A stretch of 64,000 nt of DNA from an uncultured Desulfobacterales bacterium (lineage in GTDB: Bacteria > Desulfobacterota > Desulfobulbia > Desulfobulbales > Desulfocapsaceae), in assembly GCA_937915545.1 (NCBI GenBank), contig CALGIJ010000038.1, positions 142,202-206,201 of the forward strand, given 5' to 3'. Shown piece by piece: positions 26,377-35,983 of this stretch. The notes beneath the pieces are model-generated. The model worked only from the letters and a program-made list of their open reading frames with translations. It did no database searches and had not been told where the DNA came from. Each line of letters opens with the position of its first letter. Position 1 is the first letter of the stretch. A program made the position numbers and the translations under genes.

Positions 26377-27675
26377 TCACTGCTCGCTGACGCGGCAGTG
26401 CGATTCGCGGGTGAAAAACAGCATGACCACCGCCAGGGCGGTGCTCACCACAAACCACAGGAAGGCCGCCTGGTACGCGGCGGCGTCATAGATGCGCACC
26501 CCGTTGTCGAGGGTGCCCTGCCAGTGGCGGTCGAGGATGAAACCGAGCATCGGCTGCATGATAGCGGCAAAGCCCAGCACCGACATGTTGACCACTCCGC
26601 CGGTGGCGCCCGAGGCGCCGGGGTGATTGACCTCGCGGGCGAAGGCAAAGCCAATGATCACCGCCCCGGAAAAAAAACCGAGCAGGGCCAGCAGCGGATA
26701 GAGCAGAGTCACCGACAGGCCGCCCCAGAGGAAGATCGCCCACAAGGTCGCCGACACCGTCACCGCCAGCAGATAGGGCAGGCGGCGCAGGCGCAGGCGG
26801 TCGGAGAGGGCGCCGAGGCAGGGGCCGCCGATGGCCCAGGCGATGAGCATCACCGAGGTCATGGTCGCCGCCTCGCTGCGCGCCAGGCCATGGACCTGGG
26901 TCAGATAGGGCACCCCCCACAGGCCGGCGAAGACCAGCACCGGGGCGATGGAAAAGCCGCCGGCGAAGAAGAGCAGCCAGGTGGCGGGGCGACTGGCCAC
27001 CGATTTCAAGGCCGCCATGGCCGGCAGGCCCCCGTTCTTACGGGCCGAGGCATGGGCGTGGCTGCGGTAGCCGCAGTCGCCCGGGTCGTCGCGCACCACC
27101 AGCCAGATGATGGCGGCGCAGAGCAGGGTCAGACCACCGCTGACCGCCATGGCGACGCGCCAGCCCACCGAGGCCACCGCCGCCGCCAGGGGCACCCCGG
27201 CGAGCACCCCGCCGAGGTTGCCGTAAACCAGGGAGACGCCGGTCACCGTGGCGAACATGGTCGCCGGAAACCAGTGGCCGGCGAGCTTCATGCAGGTGAC
27301 GAAGGCCACCGCCACCGAGGCTCCGACGAGCAGCCGCCCGATATAGGCCACTTCCAGGGTCGGTGCCCAGGCGAAAATAAGCTGGCCGGTGGCGAAAACC
27401 AGGCAGGCGATGGTCGCCAGCAGACGCGGGCCGATGCGGTCGGCGAGAAGCCCGGAAGGGATCTGCATCGCCGCGTAGGTGTAGAAGTAGGTGGCCGAGA
27501 GGTTGCCCATGACCGCCCCGGTGATGGCGAAGTCACGCATCAGCTCGCCAACCATCACCGCCGGGGCCATGCGCTGAAAAAATCCGAGGAGATAGAACAG
27601 GGCGACCAGGCCCCACATCAGCCATCCCAGTTTCTGCGAGGGGTATGCGCTCTGTGTATCGTCTGCCGTCTTCAT
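26377..27675 (-). CDS. Major facilitator superfamily transporter
   Basis: The 432-residue protein has about 12 hydrophobic helices. LLADRIGPRLLATIACLVF (loop 2-3) and LGALSDRLRLRRLPYL (loop 8-9) are MFS signature positions. RMAPAVMVGELMRDF near the N-terminus is typical of sugar-phosphate/organate-type MFS proteins. No substrate is assigned. The 220 bp to the binding-protein gene on its left holds no gene. ATG 27675 is selected over an upstream in-frame start because a GGAG lies 11 bases upstream. Confidence 0.88.
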   Translation of the reverse strand: MKTADDTQSAYPSQKLGWLMWGLVALFYLLGFFQRMAPAVMVGELMRDFAITGAVMGNLSATYFYTYAAMQIPSGLLADRIGPRLLATIACLVFATGQLIFAWAPTLEVAYIGRLLVGASVAVAFVTCMKLAGHWFPATMFATVTGVSLVYGNLGGVLAGVPLAAAVASVGWRVAMAVSGGLTLLCAAIIWLVVRDDPGDCGYRSHAHASARKNGGLPAMAALKSVASRPATWLLFFAGGFSIAPVLVFAGLWGVPYLTQVHGLARSEAATMTSVMLIAWAIGGPCLGALSDRLRLRRLPYLLAVTVSATLWAIFLWGGLSVTLLYPLLALLGFFSGAVIIGFAFAREVNHPGASGATGGVVNMSVLGFAAIMQPMLGFILDRHWQGTLDNGVRIYDAAAYQAAFLWFVVSTALAVVMLFFTRESHCRVSEQ

Positions 27676-27792
27676 GGGTCGTATGTCTCCACCGCAGGGC
27701 AAAAGGGCTCGAGGGTTGTGGACCGTTAGTACTACCCGAAAAGCTCCGGCGACGAAAGCATTTGTTGGCGGATGGCCCTGGTGGCCGACTGC

Positions 27793-29289
27793 TCAGCCGG
27801 CGGGAATGCGATAGGGACCGCCGACGATGCGCGCCCGCGCCGCCTTGGCCATCTGCCGCAGCATGGCAGGAAAGACCAGGGCATGGGAAGGGGCGATCAG
27901 CCACCAGTAGAGCCTGCCCCAGCGCCCGCGGGGACGGAAGCTGGGGATCATCCGCAGCTCGCTGCTTCCATCGGCGAGGTCCCTGATGCGGAACTCCAGG
28001 TAGGCGTCGCCGGGGGCGAGCATCTCGGCGCGCAGCAGCAGATGGTGAGGCTCCTCCACCGCCACCACCCGCCAGAAGTCGAGATGGTCGCCGAGCATGA
28101 CGTGGTCGACACGGCGCCGCCCCCGCGACAGGCCCGGCCCGCCGAGGAGCTCGTCGAGCAGGCCGCGCATCTGCCACAGGAAGGTGCCGAAATACCACCC
28201 ATTGTCGCCGCCGATGCGCTTGACCACGTTCCAGGCGAACTCGGGCGGCCCCTCCAGGGTGATGGAGAAAATGTCGCGGAGGAAGGGCGTCTCCGCCTCC
28301 GACTGGCTGCCCGCCCACTCCGGCAGGTGCGTCGAACCGGCGTCGTGGCAGCTCGACGCCACCTGCTCCAGGAAGGTCTCGCTCAAGGCCTGGACAATGG
28401 CGTCACGGCTGCTCAGCAGTCGCTGCGGCACGATGTCGCGGATGCGGTTATCGCGGCACAGCACCTCGTCGCGCATGCGCTCGATGAGCGGGCGGATGAG
28501 CGCCACCGACACCGGGGTGACGAGATTCATCCACCAGATGGAGATGCGGTGGATGCGCAGGGGCAGTACCAGCACCAGGCGCCGCGGCAGGCCAGCCTCC
28601 TCGGCATAGATATGGAAGAGCTCCCGCCAGCTGAGGACATCGGGGCCGCCGATTTCATAGACCTCGCCCGCAGTCTCCGGCTTCTCGGCGCAGGCGGCGA
28701 GGTATTCGACGACGTTAGCGATGGCGATGGGCTGGCACTTGGCGTCCATCCAGCGCGGGGCGAACATCACCCGCAGATAGCCGCAGAAGGCGCGGATCAT
28801 TTCAAAGCTCGCCCCACCCGAGCCGAGCACCAGGGGGGCGCGCAGCTGGGTCACCCTGGCCCCGCCGAGGGCGAGGATTTCCCCCACCTCGTAGCGCGCC
28901 CGCAGCTGCGCCGAGAGGTGCGTGGGGTTGCCGAGGCCGGTGAAATGGATGATACGCTCCACCCCCGCCGTCCGCGCCGCGTGCACCGCGCTGTAGGCGA
29001 GCTGGCGGTCGAGGGTGGCGAAGTCCTGTTCGCCGGGACGCAGGGAGTGGATGAGGTAGAACACCGTCGTGCAGCCGCTCATTGCCCTGGTCAGGGCTTC
29101 GCTGTCGAGGGCGTCGGCAACGACGATCTCCACGTTGGCGTGGTGGGCCCAGGGGCGGGCGGCGAGCTTGCCCGCCGAGCGGCCGGCGACGCGAACCTTG
29201 AAGCCGCGCTGCAGGAGGAGCGGCACCAGGCGGCCGCCGACGTAGCCGGTGGCCCCGAGGACGAGGAGCGGCGCATCGTGGGGAGTCAT
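27793..29289 (-). CDS. NAD(P)-binding SDR-like protein with DUF2867 domain
   Basis: The 498-residue protein has an N-terminal atypical SDR/NmrA-like Rossmann domain (LLVLGATGYVGGRLVPLLL, VVADALDSEALTRAM, FYLIHSLR, HFTGLG) to about residue 300. The C-terminal DUF2867 domain follows, with a polyketide-cyclase-like look (NGWYFGTFLWQMRGLLDELL, LGDHLDFWRVVAVE, PGDAYLEFRI). This arrangement is common in bacteria and is usually annotated as an SDR oxidoreductase of unknown substrate. An AGAGG-like site precedes ATG 29289. Confidence 0.85.
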   Translation of the reverse strand: MTPHDAPLLVLGATGYVGGRLVPLLLQRGFKVRVAGRSAGKLAARPWAHHANVEIVVADALDSEALTRAMSGCTTVFYLIHSLRPGEQDFATLDRQLAYSAVHAARTAGVERIIHFTGLGNPTHLSAQLRARYEVGEILALGGARVTQLRAPLVLGSGGASFEMIRAFCGYLRVMFAPRWMDAKCQPIAIANVVEYLAACAEKPETAGEVYEIGGPDVLSWRELFHIYAEEAGLPRRLVLVLPLRIHRISIWWMNLVTPVSVALIRPLIERMRDEVLCRDNRIRDIVPQRLLSSRDAIVQALSETFLEQVASSCHDAGSTHLPEWAGSQSEAETPFLRDIFSITLEGPPEFAWNVVKRIGGDNGWYFGTFLWQMRGLLDELLGGPGLSRGRRRVDHVMLGDHLDFWRVVAVEEPHHLLLRAEMLAPGDAYLEFRIRDLADGSSELRMIPSFRPRGRWGRLYWWLIAPSHALVFPAMLRQMAKAARARIVGGPYRIPAG

Positions 29290-29635
29290 GGGAAAGCCTC
29301 TGGGAAGATAGGGGAGTGGCCGGTTTCGTGACAGAGCGGCCCGTGAAGCCCTCTTACCTACTCTCTTCCCCGCCGTTCGGCAAGTCTTCCCTGGGCTGAA
29401 GGCGAAAAAACCTGCGGGCCCCCTCCTGCAAGACAGCGCCGCAGCGCACCCTCCTCGCTGCGGCAGCTACGCCACCGGGCTGGGGCTGCCACGCCGAGGG
29501 TGCAGGACGCCGGGCATGACCGCCACTGCACCATGCCATCGCCGGGAGGGTGGGGACCCGCGGCGACGATGCTGACTGCGATCGCCGCGGGCAAGAGGCA
29601 TGAGCGGCCACCGCCTATGGCGGCGGCCCCGGCTC
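29290..29635. other. 346-bp region with no recognised feature
   Basis: GC-rich DNA between the SDR/DUF2867 gene start and the stop of the secreted unknown protein, both on the minus strand. Open frames here have no coding character. It presumably holds the promoter of the SDR gene and the transcription end of the upstream gene. Confidence 0.3.
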
Positions 29636-30931
29636 TCAGAGGTCGATGTTCTCCGCAGGGATGGCCTTCTTGTCGCCGGTATGCGAGATATAGAGCTTGC
29701 CCCAGCCGCCGCCGAGCAGCACGCGCTGATGGAAGGTGACGCGGCGGTAGAAGTAGCTGCCGTCGTTGTCCTTGGCCGCCACCGCCGCCTCGATATGGCG
29801 CGACTCCACCGGGCTGTCGCCCCCGGAGACACGGTCCAGCCACCAGTCCTTGTCGACGATGACCAGGCGACGCACCGCCGGCCAGCCGGCGTCACGCAGC
29901 AGGGCCATCATCTCCTTTTCCAGACCAAGGTCGCTCATCCCCGGCCGAGGCATCTTCTGCTGCTTGTCGCCGCCCTTCTTGATGTCGGCGAGGAGGGTTC
30001 CATAGGCGGCGAAGCTGTTGCCGGTGATGGTGAATTCCCCGGCGGCATAGACATCGCCATAGGCCTTGACCTCGAGGCGGAAGGTATGGCTCCCTGGGCC
30101 GAGCTCGCTGAGAAACTTGGTGAACATCTCCGGGCCGAAGCGCAGCCCGTCCTTTTCCGGAAAGACGATGTCGCGGTCGCTGTAGTTGGTCATCGCCGCC
30201 GGATCGGGGGCGATATCGATGATGAAGTAATCGAGGGCGAGCAGATCGGGCCGGTTGAGGTTGACCATGCGGTAGATCTTCTGCTGGCCGTCGATGATGA
30301 CGTAGATGATCAGGTAGTTGCTCGAGCCGAGCAGCGCCTTCCACGGCTTGGCGGCCTTGAGCATGCCATAGATGCGGTCCCCGGCGGCGAAGGACGACAC
30401 CCCGGCGGGCGGCGCGGCCGGGTTGATCGGCTCCTTGGAAAAGATGGTGCCGCCTTTCTTGCTCCCCCCTGCCGCGGCGGCAGCCACCGCCGGAGCCGCG
30501 ACCGCCGCTGGCGCCGCCACGGCGGCCGCCTGACGGACCGTCCCCCCACCGCCGGCCGGGGCCTCGTCGGCCGCGGGAGCGGCGGCCACGCTCTTGGCGG
30601 CCGGGGTGGTCTTCTTGACGGGGGCCGGGGCCGCTTCCTCTTCGTCGAAGAGCGATTTCTTGGCGGTGCCCTTCTGGGCCGGAGCAGCGGTCTTCTTCAC
30701 CGCTTTCTCCTGCGCCGGACCGCGCTCCTCGGCGGCAGCCCGCTTCTCTTCCTCGCCGGGGACGACCTTGCGCACCCCTTCCTCCACCGCCGCCGCCCCG
30801 CTCTTCACCGCCCGGCCGACATCGTCGACCACCGCGCCGAAATCGAAGGCCAGCGCCGTCGCCGGCAGAAGGAGCCCCAGCATCACCGTCACTACGCAAA
30901 GGTTTTTCACTCTTTTCGTGCTCTTGCCCAT
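29636..30931 (-). CDS. Secreted protein with Ala/Pro/Lys-rich linker, unknown function
   Basis: The 431-residue protein has a clear signal peptide (about 1-28, KNLCVVTVMLGLLLPATALA). A long low-complexity segment rich in Ala, Lys, Glu and Pro (about 50-165) follows, and then a globular C-terminal domain of about 250 residues (SNYLIIYVIIDGQQKIYRMV, HTFRLEVKAYGDVYAAGEF, RRLVIVDKDWWLDRVSGG, LLGGGWGKLYISHTGD). The linker resembles periplasm-spanning stalks. No lipobox is present. No family is recognised. A very strong G-rich ribosome-binding site precedes ATG 30931. Confidence 0.75.
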   Translation of the reverse strand: MGKSTKRVKNLCVVTVMLGLLLPATALAFDFGAVVDDVGRAVKSGAAAVEEGVRKVVPGEEEKRAAAEERGPAQEKAVKKTAAPAQKGTAKKSLFDEEEAAPAPVKKTTPAAKSVAAAPAADEAPAGGGGTVRQAAAVAAPAAVAAPAVAAAAAGGSKKGGTIFSKEPINPAAPPAGVSSFAAGDRIYGMLKAAKPWKALLGSSNYLIIYVIIDGQQKIYRMVNLNRPDLLALDYFIIDIAPDPAAMTNYSDRDIVFPEKDGLRFGPEMFTKFLSELGPGSHTFRLEVKAYGDVYAAGEFTITGNSFAAYGTLLADIKKGGDKQQKMPRPGMSDLGLEKEMMALLRDAGWPAVRRLVIVDKDWWLDRVSGGDSPVESRHIEAAVAAKDNDGSYFYRRVTFHQRVLLGGGWGKLYISHTGDKKAIPAENIDL

Positions 30932-31309
30932 AACCGCCCCCCGTGTTCAGCGTTCATCGGTGACCGGGCAGCCCCGCCACCCGGCCGAATTTTTAAGGCA
31001 ACATACGGGCAATGGTACCAGAAAGTCCAGCCGCAGGCAAACCTTCCCTGACCACGGCAAGACGATGAAGGGCTTGTTACGACTACGTGATAACGGGGAG
31101 CTGAGGGTAAGAGGCGTCTCGTCCGCGGCTCCACCGCAAGGAGACGGGAGGGCGCCGGCCACACCTCAGAGCGAGGGTCGGGCGACCGGCGGAACGTGCT
31201 CTTCCTGGACGCCTCCTCCTCGGCAAGGCGGTCGCCACGAAAGCAGGTCGGCGGCAACGGGCTGCGGTGGCGGGGCCAGCCCGATACGGGCCAGCCCCGG
31301 CAAGGGGTG
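30932..31309. other. 378-bp intergenic region
   Basis: Between two minus-strand genes. It holds the promoter of the secreted protein gene and, at 31272-31298, a hairpin that could end transcription of the pseudouridine synthase gene. No protein-coding or RNA feature was recognised. Confidence 0.35.
31272..31298 (-). terminator. Hairpin downstream of the RluC-type gene
   Basis: On the minus strand the sequence forms a 12-bp stem GGGGCTGGCCCG / CGGGCTGGCCCC with a 3-base loop, two of the pairs being G-U. It lies about 12 bases past the stop codon at 31310. No U-tract follows, so an intrinsic terminator is only possible. Confidence 0.35.
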
Positions 31310-32233
31310 TCAGGCCCCTTTCGGGGGACGGAAGAGCCGCAGGAACGAGGGGGGAATGGCGGTCTCGAACCGGCACAGCTGGCCGCTGCGCGGGTGGTGG
31401 AAGGCAAGCACCCGGGCATGGAGGCAGAGGCGGCGCAGCGGGTTGGCGGTGGCGCCGTACTTGCTGTCGCCCACCACCGGATGTCCGAGGACCTGCATAT
31501 GGACGCGGATCTGGTGTTTGCGGCCGGTGTCGAGGTTGAGCTCGAGCAGGGAGTAATTGCCGTTGCTGCGCAGGCGGCGGTAGTGGGTGACGCTCTTGCG
31601 GCCGTGTTTGGGGTTCGGCGAGGAGTAGACGACGAGGGCGCTGCTCTCGGTGAGGTACGAGGTGACGGTGCCCTTCTCCGCCAGCACCTCCCCCTGCACC
31701 ACCGCCACGTAGCTGCGCTCGGCGACGGTGCTCTCCCAGGTCTCCTGGATGCGGCGCTTGATCTCCTCGCTCTTGGCAAAGAGCAGCAGGCCGGAGGTCT
31801 CGCGATCGAGGCGGTGGACGATGAAGATCTTCGCCTCCGGGTTGGCGCTCTTCAGGTAGTCGCTGAGCATGGCGTAGGCGGTGCGGCGCTTCTCGCGGTC
31901 GGTGGCCACGGTGAGCAGGCCGCCGGGCTTATCGATGACGATGAGGTCGTCGTCCTCGTGGACGACGGTCAGCCCGGGGGCGGCGGCCGCCAGGGCCGGG
32001 CCATGCCAGCACACCTCCACCACCTGGCCGGGGGCGAGGGGGTGGTCGAAGCGGGTCACCACCCGCCCGGCGACGGTGATGCCCTGGCCGCGCAGGGCGG
32101 CCTTGATGTCGTTGCGGCTTCGCTTGGGCAAGGAGGCGATGACGAAGGCCAGCAGGGTATCCTCGCGGTCGACGAGCAGCTTCTCGCCCTGGGTGGCGGC
32201 GCCCGCCGGAGGGCGGATCGGGGGTCGTTTCAT
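31310..32233 (-). CDS. RluC/RluD-type pseudouridine synthase with S4 domain
   Basis: The 307-residue protein has an N-terminal S4 RNA-binding region (TLLAFVIASLPKRSRNDIKA, GITVAGRVVTRFDHPLAPG). A catalytic RluA-family domain follows, with VVHEDDDLIVIDKPGGLL, the Asp-containing motif HRLDRETSGLLLFAKS and TGRKHQIRVHMQVLGHPVVG. It should modify 23S rRNA; the target position is not assigned. ATG 32233 is chosen over upstream in-frame codons whose translation lacks coding character. Confidence 0.88.
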   Translation of the reverse strand: MKRPPIRPPAGAATQGEKLLVDREDTLLAFVIASLPKRSRNDIKAALRGQGITVAGRVVTRFDHPLAPGQVVEVCWHGPALAAAAPGLTVVHEDDDLIVIDKPGGLLTVATDREKRRTAYAMLSDYLKSANPEAKIFIVHRLDRETSGLLLFAKSEEIKRRIQETWESTVAERSYVAVVQGEVLAEKGTVTSYLTESSALVVYSSPNPKHGRKSVTHYRRLRSNGNYSLLELNLDTGRKHQIRVHMQVLGHPVVGDSKYGATANPLRRLCLHARVLAFHHPRSGQLCRFETAIPPSFLRLFRPPKGA

Positions 32234-32647
32234 GATGGCATTTCTCGTTGTGCAGTGGCGGCCTCGGGGCCGCGGCAGGGGGAGGTGTCGTTTCGACGGC
32301 AATCTACCCTCTTTGTGGAGAGAAGTCCTCAACATTTCTCCCCGCCCGCCATCGCCGCGACGGTGAATAGTCCTTGACCTTCGTCCAGCGATCCTGAACA
32401 ATGGCAACTGCGCCACCTGACGCTTCCGTCAGCGTCAGGGCCAGCAACAGGCCGCCCCCCATCCACCCCAATGTCACGAAGTCTGTCATGAAGGATGTGA
32501 TAAACAGCGCGGCAAGAGTTTCGGCTTCGCCACCCCTTGCGACGACGCCGGGGTTTCCGTGGCCTGTGCCCTGGGAATGATGTACACTGAGGAAACACCC
32601 GAGAACGGAACGGTAGCCGCCATCAACCTCCTCCCGTGGAATCAGCC
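32234..32647. other. 414-bp intergenic region between divergent genes
   Basis: It holds the promoters of the pseudouridine synthase (minus) and flavin reductase (plus). A perfect 8-bp inverted repeat CTGACGCT / AGCGTCAG with a 6-base spacer at 32417-32438 could be an operator. A 61-codon minus-strand frame (32304-32489) with a hydrophobic stretch lacks a ribosome-binding site and is not called. Confidence 0.35.
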
Positions 32648-33214
32648 ATGAACAAGATCAAAATCGACACCAATGCCTTTCTCTACCCGATGCCCATGGC
32701 CCTGGTCGGGACAATGGTCGACGGCCGCGCCAATTTCCTCGCGGTCGGCTGGATCGCCAGGGTCAATTTTCGTCCACCGATGATCGCCATCTCCCTCGGG
32801 CCGCACCACAGCAACCGAGGCATCGAGGCGGAGAAAGCCTTCAGCGTCAATATTCCCGATGCCTCGCTGCTTGAGAAAACCGACTACTGCGGCCTCGTTT
32901 CCGGTAAAAATACCGATAAGTCACAACTCTTCGAAGTCCATTATGGCCAGCTGGCGGCGGCCCCGCTGATCGGCGAGTGTCCACTCTCCATGGGCTGTCG
33001 CCTTGTCGAGCAGGTCAAACTGCCCTCCAACACCCTTTATATAGGGGAGATCATCGAGGCCTTCTCGGAAGCGCGCTATCTCACCGACGGCAAACCCGAT
33101 ATTACCAAGATCAAGCCCTTCACCCTGACTATGCCCGACAATGGCTACTGGGCGGTGGGCGAGCGCCTGGGCAGTGCCTGGTCGGTTGGCAAGAAGCTTA
33201 AGCAACAAGGGTAG
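32648..33214 (+). CDS. FMN-binding flavin reductase family protein
   Basis: The 188-residue protein has the flavoreductase split-barrel pattern: YPMPMALVGTMVDGRANFLA, GWIARVNFRPPMIAISLG, SNRGIEAEKAFSVNIPDASL, DYCGLVSGKNTDKS and LYIGEIIEAFSEA. This family binds FMN and supplies reduced flavin or acts with rubredoxin in anaerobes. ATG 32648 is used; an in-frame GTG at 32636 is possible. A terminator-like hairpin follows the stop. Confidence 0.85.
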   Translation: MNKIKIDTNAFLYPMPMALVGTMVDGRANFLAVGWIARVNFRPPMIAISLGPHHSNRGIEAEKAFSVNIPDASLLEKTDYCGLVSGKNTDKSQLFEVHYGQLAAAPLIGECPLSMGCRLVEQVKLPSNTLYIGEIIEAFSEARYLTDGKPDITKIKPFTLTMPDNGYWAVGERLGSAWSVGKKLKQQG

Positions 33215-33243
33215 CTAACGTCGCTTCCAACCTCTTTTGACCG

Positions 33244-33285
33244 CGGGCGATATCTGCAACCATGTCGGTATCGCCCGGATTTTTG
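33244..33285 (+). terminator. Rho-independent terminator after flavin reductase
   Basis: A perfect 9-bp stem CGGGCGATA (33244-33252) / TATCGCCCG (33269-33277) with a 16-base loop is followed by GATTTTTG. It lies 30 bp after the stop of the flavin reductase gene and before the molybdopterin enzyme gene. Confidence 0.5.
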
Positions 33286-33365
33286 TCGTTTCCGCCTCTT
33301 GGCAAATGCCGTCCACCAGGCTACTCGCTGCCACACGACACGGCAAATCACCTTCAGGAGGGGCT

Positions 33366-35711
33366 ATGAAACAATCGACCTGGCATAAGACCGGGTGTGT
33401 GCTCTGCGCGCAGAATTGCGGGCTTGAGGTGTGGCTCAAAGACAACCGGATCACCCGCGTCCGCCCGGACAAGGACAACCCGCGCAGCCGCGGCTACGCC
33501 TGCCGCAAGGGCATGAGCATTGCCCACTACCAGCACCATGGCGAGCGACTGACCACCCCCCTCAAGAAGACCGCGAGCGGCTTCGTGCCGATCAGCTGGG
33601 AGCAAGCCTGCACGGAGATCGGGGCACGGCTCAAGGCCATCGTCGCACACCATGGCCCGCGCAGCTTCGCCTATATGGGCGGCGGCGGCCAGGGCTGCCA
33701 CTTCGAGGCGGCGTTCGGCCTCTCCCTGCTGCGCGGCCTGGGCTCGCACTACCACTACAACGCCCTGGCCCAGGAGCTGACCGGATATTTCTGGGTCTGC
33801 GGCAGGATGCTGGGGCGGCAGAACCGCTTCCCCATCGCCGACGAAGGGAATGCCGAGATGCTCCTCGCCGTCGGCTGGAACGGCATGGTCAGCCACCAGA
33901 TGGCGCGGGCCCCCCTGGTGCTCAAGGAGTTCGCCAGCAACCCCGCCAAGAAGCTGGTGGTGGTCGACCCCCGCCGCTCGGAGACGGCGGCCATCGCCAA
34001 CCTCCATCTTCCCGTGCGCCCGGGCTGCGACGCCCTGCTGTGGCGCACGGTCATCGCCCTGCTGCTGGCGCGAGGACTGGTCGACGAAGAAGGGGTGCGG
34101 AAGTCCTGCACCGGCTTCGACGAGATCAGGCCATGGTTCACCGGCATCGATGTCGATGCCGCCCTGGCAACCTGCCAGCTGGAGCGCCCGGCGGTCGACA
34201 CCCTGGTCGAGGATCTGGCGACGCGCCGCTGGTGCCTGCACTTCGACCTCGGCATCCATATGAACCGGCACTCCACCCTCGCCGCCTATCTGCTCATGCT
34301 GCTCGCCACCCTCTGCGGCCGCATCGGCGTCGCCGGCGGACAGGTCGTCCCCGGGGCGCTGATGCCCCTCGGCTCGCACAGTGACGAACGCAAGGCCGAG
34401 ACCTGGCGCACGGTGGCCAGCGACTTCTTTCCCATCTGCGGCGTCTTTCCCCCCAACGTCATGCCCGAGGAGATCGACAGCGATGCCCCGCAGCGGCTGC
34501 GCGCGGTGCTCTGCTCGGCAGCCAACCCGCTGCGCAGCTATGCCGACAGCGGTGCCTACGAGCGGGCCTTCGCCAAACTCGACCTGCTGGTGGTCATCGA
34601 GCTGGCGATGAGCGAAACCGCGCGCCTCGCCGATTATGTCCTGCCGGCCCGCTCCGGCTACGAGTGCCATAACGGCACCTTCTTTTCCTGGACCTGGCCG
34701 GAGATCTATTTCCAGATCCGCCGCCCCCTGCTGCGGCCACAGGGCGAGGCCAGGGAGGGCAGCGAGATCATCACCGCCATCGCCAAGGCGGCCGGCCTGC
34801 TGCCGAGGCTGCCGCAGTCGCTCTATCGCGCGGCGCGGCGCGGCCTGGCCCATTACGAAGCCGCCCTCGTCGCCTATCTCGCCGCCAACCGCAAGAGCGG
34901 CCGGCTCCTGCCGCTGATCCTCGCCGAGACCCTCGGCCCAGCCCTCGGCTCGAGCAATCTCGCCGCCCTGTGGGGACTGGTCTTCGCCATGCCGGAGGAG
35001 AACCGCCTGGCGGCGGCGCGTGCCGGCTTCGAGCGGCCGGGGCGGCTCAAGGCCCTGTTCGGCAGGCACACCCTGCCCGCCTTGGAGGCAGTCCTCGCCC
35101 AGCAGAGCCGCGCCCCGCTGCTGCTGCTCAGTCCCGGGGCGGCGCAGAGCCGCGCCCTCTTTCAGGCCATTCTCGACCATCCCCAGGGGCTGATCCTCGG
35201 CCGGGCCGACGAAAGCCTCCCCGGCGGCCACATCCGCCATGGCGGTGGCAAGGTCAGCCTTTATATCGAAGAGCTCGCCTCATGGATGGCGGAGATCACG
35301 CCCCAGGCCGAGGAAGCGCGGCTGGCCCTGCCGGAGGATTTCCCCCTGGTCCTTCAGGCCGGCCAGCACACCAGGGAGAACGCCAACACCCTGATGCGCG
35401 ACCCCGCCTGGAACCAGGGCCGCAGAGACTGCACCCTGCGCATCAACCCAGGCGATGCCGAGGCGCTGGGCATCGCCGACGGCGACCTCGTCCTGGTAAC
35501 CACCGCCAGCGGCAAAGTGAGCGTGGAGGCGGAACTCACCGAGTACACCCGCCCCGGCCAGGTGCTGCTGCCGCATGGTTTCGGCCTCCTCCACCAGGGC
35601 AGGGTCCACGGGGCCAATGTCAACCTCTTGACCAGCGCCGGCTGGCGCGACCGACTGGCGGCCACCCCCTACCATAAATACGTGCCCTGCCGGGTGGAGA
35701 AAGCCCCGTGA
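33366..35711 (+). CDS. Cytoplasmic molybdopterin oxidoreductase (DMSO-reductase family)
   Basis: The 781-residue protein begins with a [4Fe-4S] motif C-x2-C-x3-C (TGCVLCAQNCG) and a fourth Cys in YACRKG. Molybdopterin-binding segments follow (ISWEQACTEIGARLKAIV, LLAVGWNGMVSHQM, VVVDPRRSETA, CSAANPLRSYADSG). A C-terminal dinucleotide-binding domain ends the protein (HTRENANTLM, LRINPGDAEALGIADGDLV). There is no Tat signal and no electron-transfer subunit gene nearby, so it probably works in the cytoplasm with ferredoxin or a soluble partner. A Cys in YFWVCGRMLG lies where formate-dehydrogenase-like enzymes place their Mo/W ligand, but this is tentative. AGGAGG precedes ATG 33366. Substrate unknown. 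Confidence 0.88.
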   Translation: MKQSTWHKTGCVLCAQNCGLEVWLKDNRITRVRPDKDNPRSRGYACRKGMSIAHYQHHGERLTTPLKKTASGFVPISWEQACTEIGARLKAIVAHHGPRSFAYMGGGGQGCHFEAAFGLSLLRGLGSHYHYNALAQELTGYFWVCGRMLGRQNRFPIADEGNAEMLLAVGWNGMVSHQMARAPLVLKEFASNPAKKLVVVDPRRSETAAIANLHLPVRPGCDALLWRTVIALLLARGLVDEEGVRKSCTGFDEIRPWFTGIDVDAALATCQLERPAVDTLVEDLATRRWCLHFDLGIHMNRHSTLAAYLLMLLATLCGRIGVAGGQVVPGALMPLGSHSDERKAETWRTVASDFFPICGVFPPNVMPEEIDSDAPQRLRAVLCSAANPLRSYADSGAYERAFAKLDLLVVIELAMSETARLADYVLPARSGYECHNGTFFSWTWPEIYFQIRRPLLRPQGEAREGSEIITAIAKAAGLLPRLPQSLYRAARRGLAHYEAALVAYLAANRKSGRLLPLILAETLGPALGSSNLAALWGLVFAMPEENRLAAARAGFERPGRLKALFGRHTLPALEAVLAQQSRAPLLLLSPGAAQSRALFQAILDHPQGLILGRADESLPGGHIRHGGGKVSLYIEELASWMAEITPQAEEARLALPEDFPLVLQAGQHTRENANTLMRDPAWNQGRRDCTLRINPGDAEALGIADGDLVLVTTASGKVSVEAELTEYTRPGQVLLPHGFGLLHQGRVHGANVNLLTSAGWRDRLAATPYHKYVPCRVEKAP

Positions 35712-35983
35712 GCCACCTGGCGGCAGATCAGGGAAACGGTGCCTCCCCCAGCGAGAAGACGCCGGCCAGTCCCCTGCACCCCAACCTGCTCGGCCTGCCC
35801 GGCGCGAGGCAATCGCGGCCGCCGCCTTGACAACAAAGAGCTCGTGATTCCGCAAGTCCCAGCTTTTCCCTGTCCTTTGCCTGTTTTCTTGTGCTATCAT
35901 CCCTTGCACAGGAGAGAGGGCCCTGGCCCGCACAGGTCACCGCCCGGTAACACCCCGCACCACGAGAGGAGAAGAGGAAGACC

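Noticed and set aside
32304..32489. A 61-codon minus-strand frame with a hydrophobic segment
   Set aside because: No Shine-Dalgarno before its ATG; the inverted repeat inside it and its position suggest a regulatory region instead.
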